From contig JAGKWY010000090.1 of assembly GCA_021151625.1 (NCBI GenBank), positions 1 through 20,292 of the forward strand: a stretch of 20,292 nt of DNA. Direction: 5' to 3'. The translations under genes and the position numbers were made by a program. Source of the stretch: Gammaproteobacteria bacterium. GTDB lineage: Bacteria > Pseudomonadota > Gammaproteobacteria > Pseudomonadales > Cellvibrionaceae. Shown in pieces: positions 20,259 through 20,292 of the stretch; positions within the stretch are counted from its first letter, which is position 1; the number at the start of each line of letters is the position of its first letter. The notes below the pieces were generated by a model that was not told where the DNA came from, made no database searches, and was given only the letters and a program-made list of their open reading frames with translations.

Positions 20259-20292
20259 ATGAAAACTCCCTTGCGGTTATTAACACCGGGCA
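20259..20292 (+). CDS. 5' end of an unidentified gene, cut by the window edge
   Basis: ATG at 20259 opens MKTPLRLLTPG and runs off the right edge. AGGT lies 6 nt upstream, a usable ribosome binding site. Only 11 residues are visible. A basic start followed by hydrophobic residues could begin a signal peptide, but this is not enough to say. It has a long upstream region (286 bp) with dyads and a hairpin. Confidence 0.6.
   Translation, partial: MKTPLRLLTPG

Overview
The window looks like chromosomal DNA from a Gram-negative gammaproteobacterium. A TonB-dependent outer-membrane receptor, a YdiJ-type flavin/iron-sulfur dehydrogenase very close in length and motifs to the E. coli protein, an FCD-type GntR regulator and a DesK/DesR-like pair all point that way. 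The overall flavour (moderate GC, many TonB and two-component genes) resembles Cellvibrio and relatives, but that placement is an inference from impression, not from a search. No tRNA, rRNA, CRISPR array, insertion sequence or phage gene is visible.

Layout, left to right. (a) 1-2003, minus strand: the start of a truncated gene, then a NarL/DesR-type response regulator and its DesK-type histidine kinase. (b) 2162-3541, plus strand: a tight operon of a membrane SPFH/band-7 protein, a ribbon-helix-helix (Arc-like) DNA-binding protein and a DUF4177 protein. It has a sigma70-like promoter overlapped by a 31-bp perfect palindrome, and ends in a strong hairpin terminator shared with the convergent GntR gene. 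(c) 3548-10427, minus strand: GntR/FCD regulator, a 446-bp non-coding gap, an 860-residue DUF349 protein, and a YdiJ-like FAD/4Fe-4S dehydrogenase. (d) 10867-11342, plus strand: a short AraC-type regulator with terminator. (e) 11347-16292: the most interesting block. A minus-strand set encodes a LuxI/FeeM-like acyltransferase, a multi-membrane-span histidine kinase that overlaps it by 32 bp, and a response regulator with an unusual receiver and an unrecognised C-terminal domain. Divergent from it is a protein joining a histidine-kinase-type H-box region directly to a receiver domain, with no ATPase domain. (f) 16353-18575, plus strand: a TonB-dependent receptor and terminator. (g) 18645-19973, plus strand: a PadR-family repressor and an overlapping HAAS-domain membrane protein, preceded by a tandem 20-bp repeat likely to be the PadR operator. 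(h) 19974-20292: a structured, repeat-containing leader and the first codons of another gene.

How the parts may work together (inference): block (e) has the three parts needed for a diffusible-signal circuit: a signal synthase of the acyl-homoserine-lactone/N-acyl-amino-acid synthase fold, a membrane kinase that could sense a lipophilic molecule, and a response regulator. A divergent H-box/receiver protein is placed to act as an extra phosphorelay step or phosphate sink. No DNA-binding output domain is recognised in any of its members, so the output is open. Blocks (b) and (g) each look like self-regulated membrane-stress or membrane-remodelling modules, where a small DNA-binding protein is encoded with an integral membrane partner.
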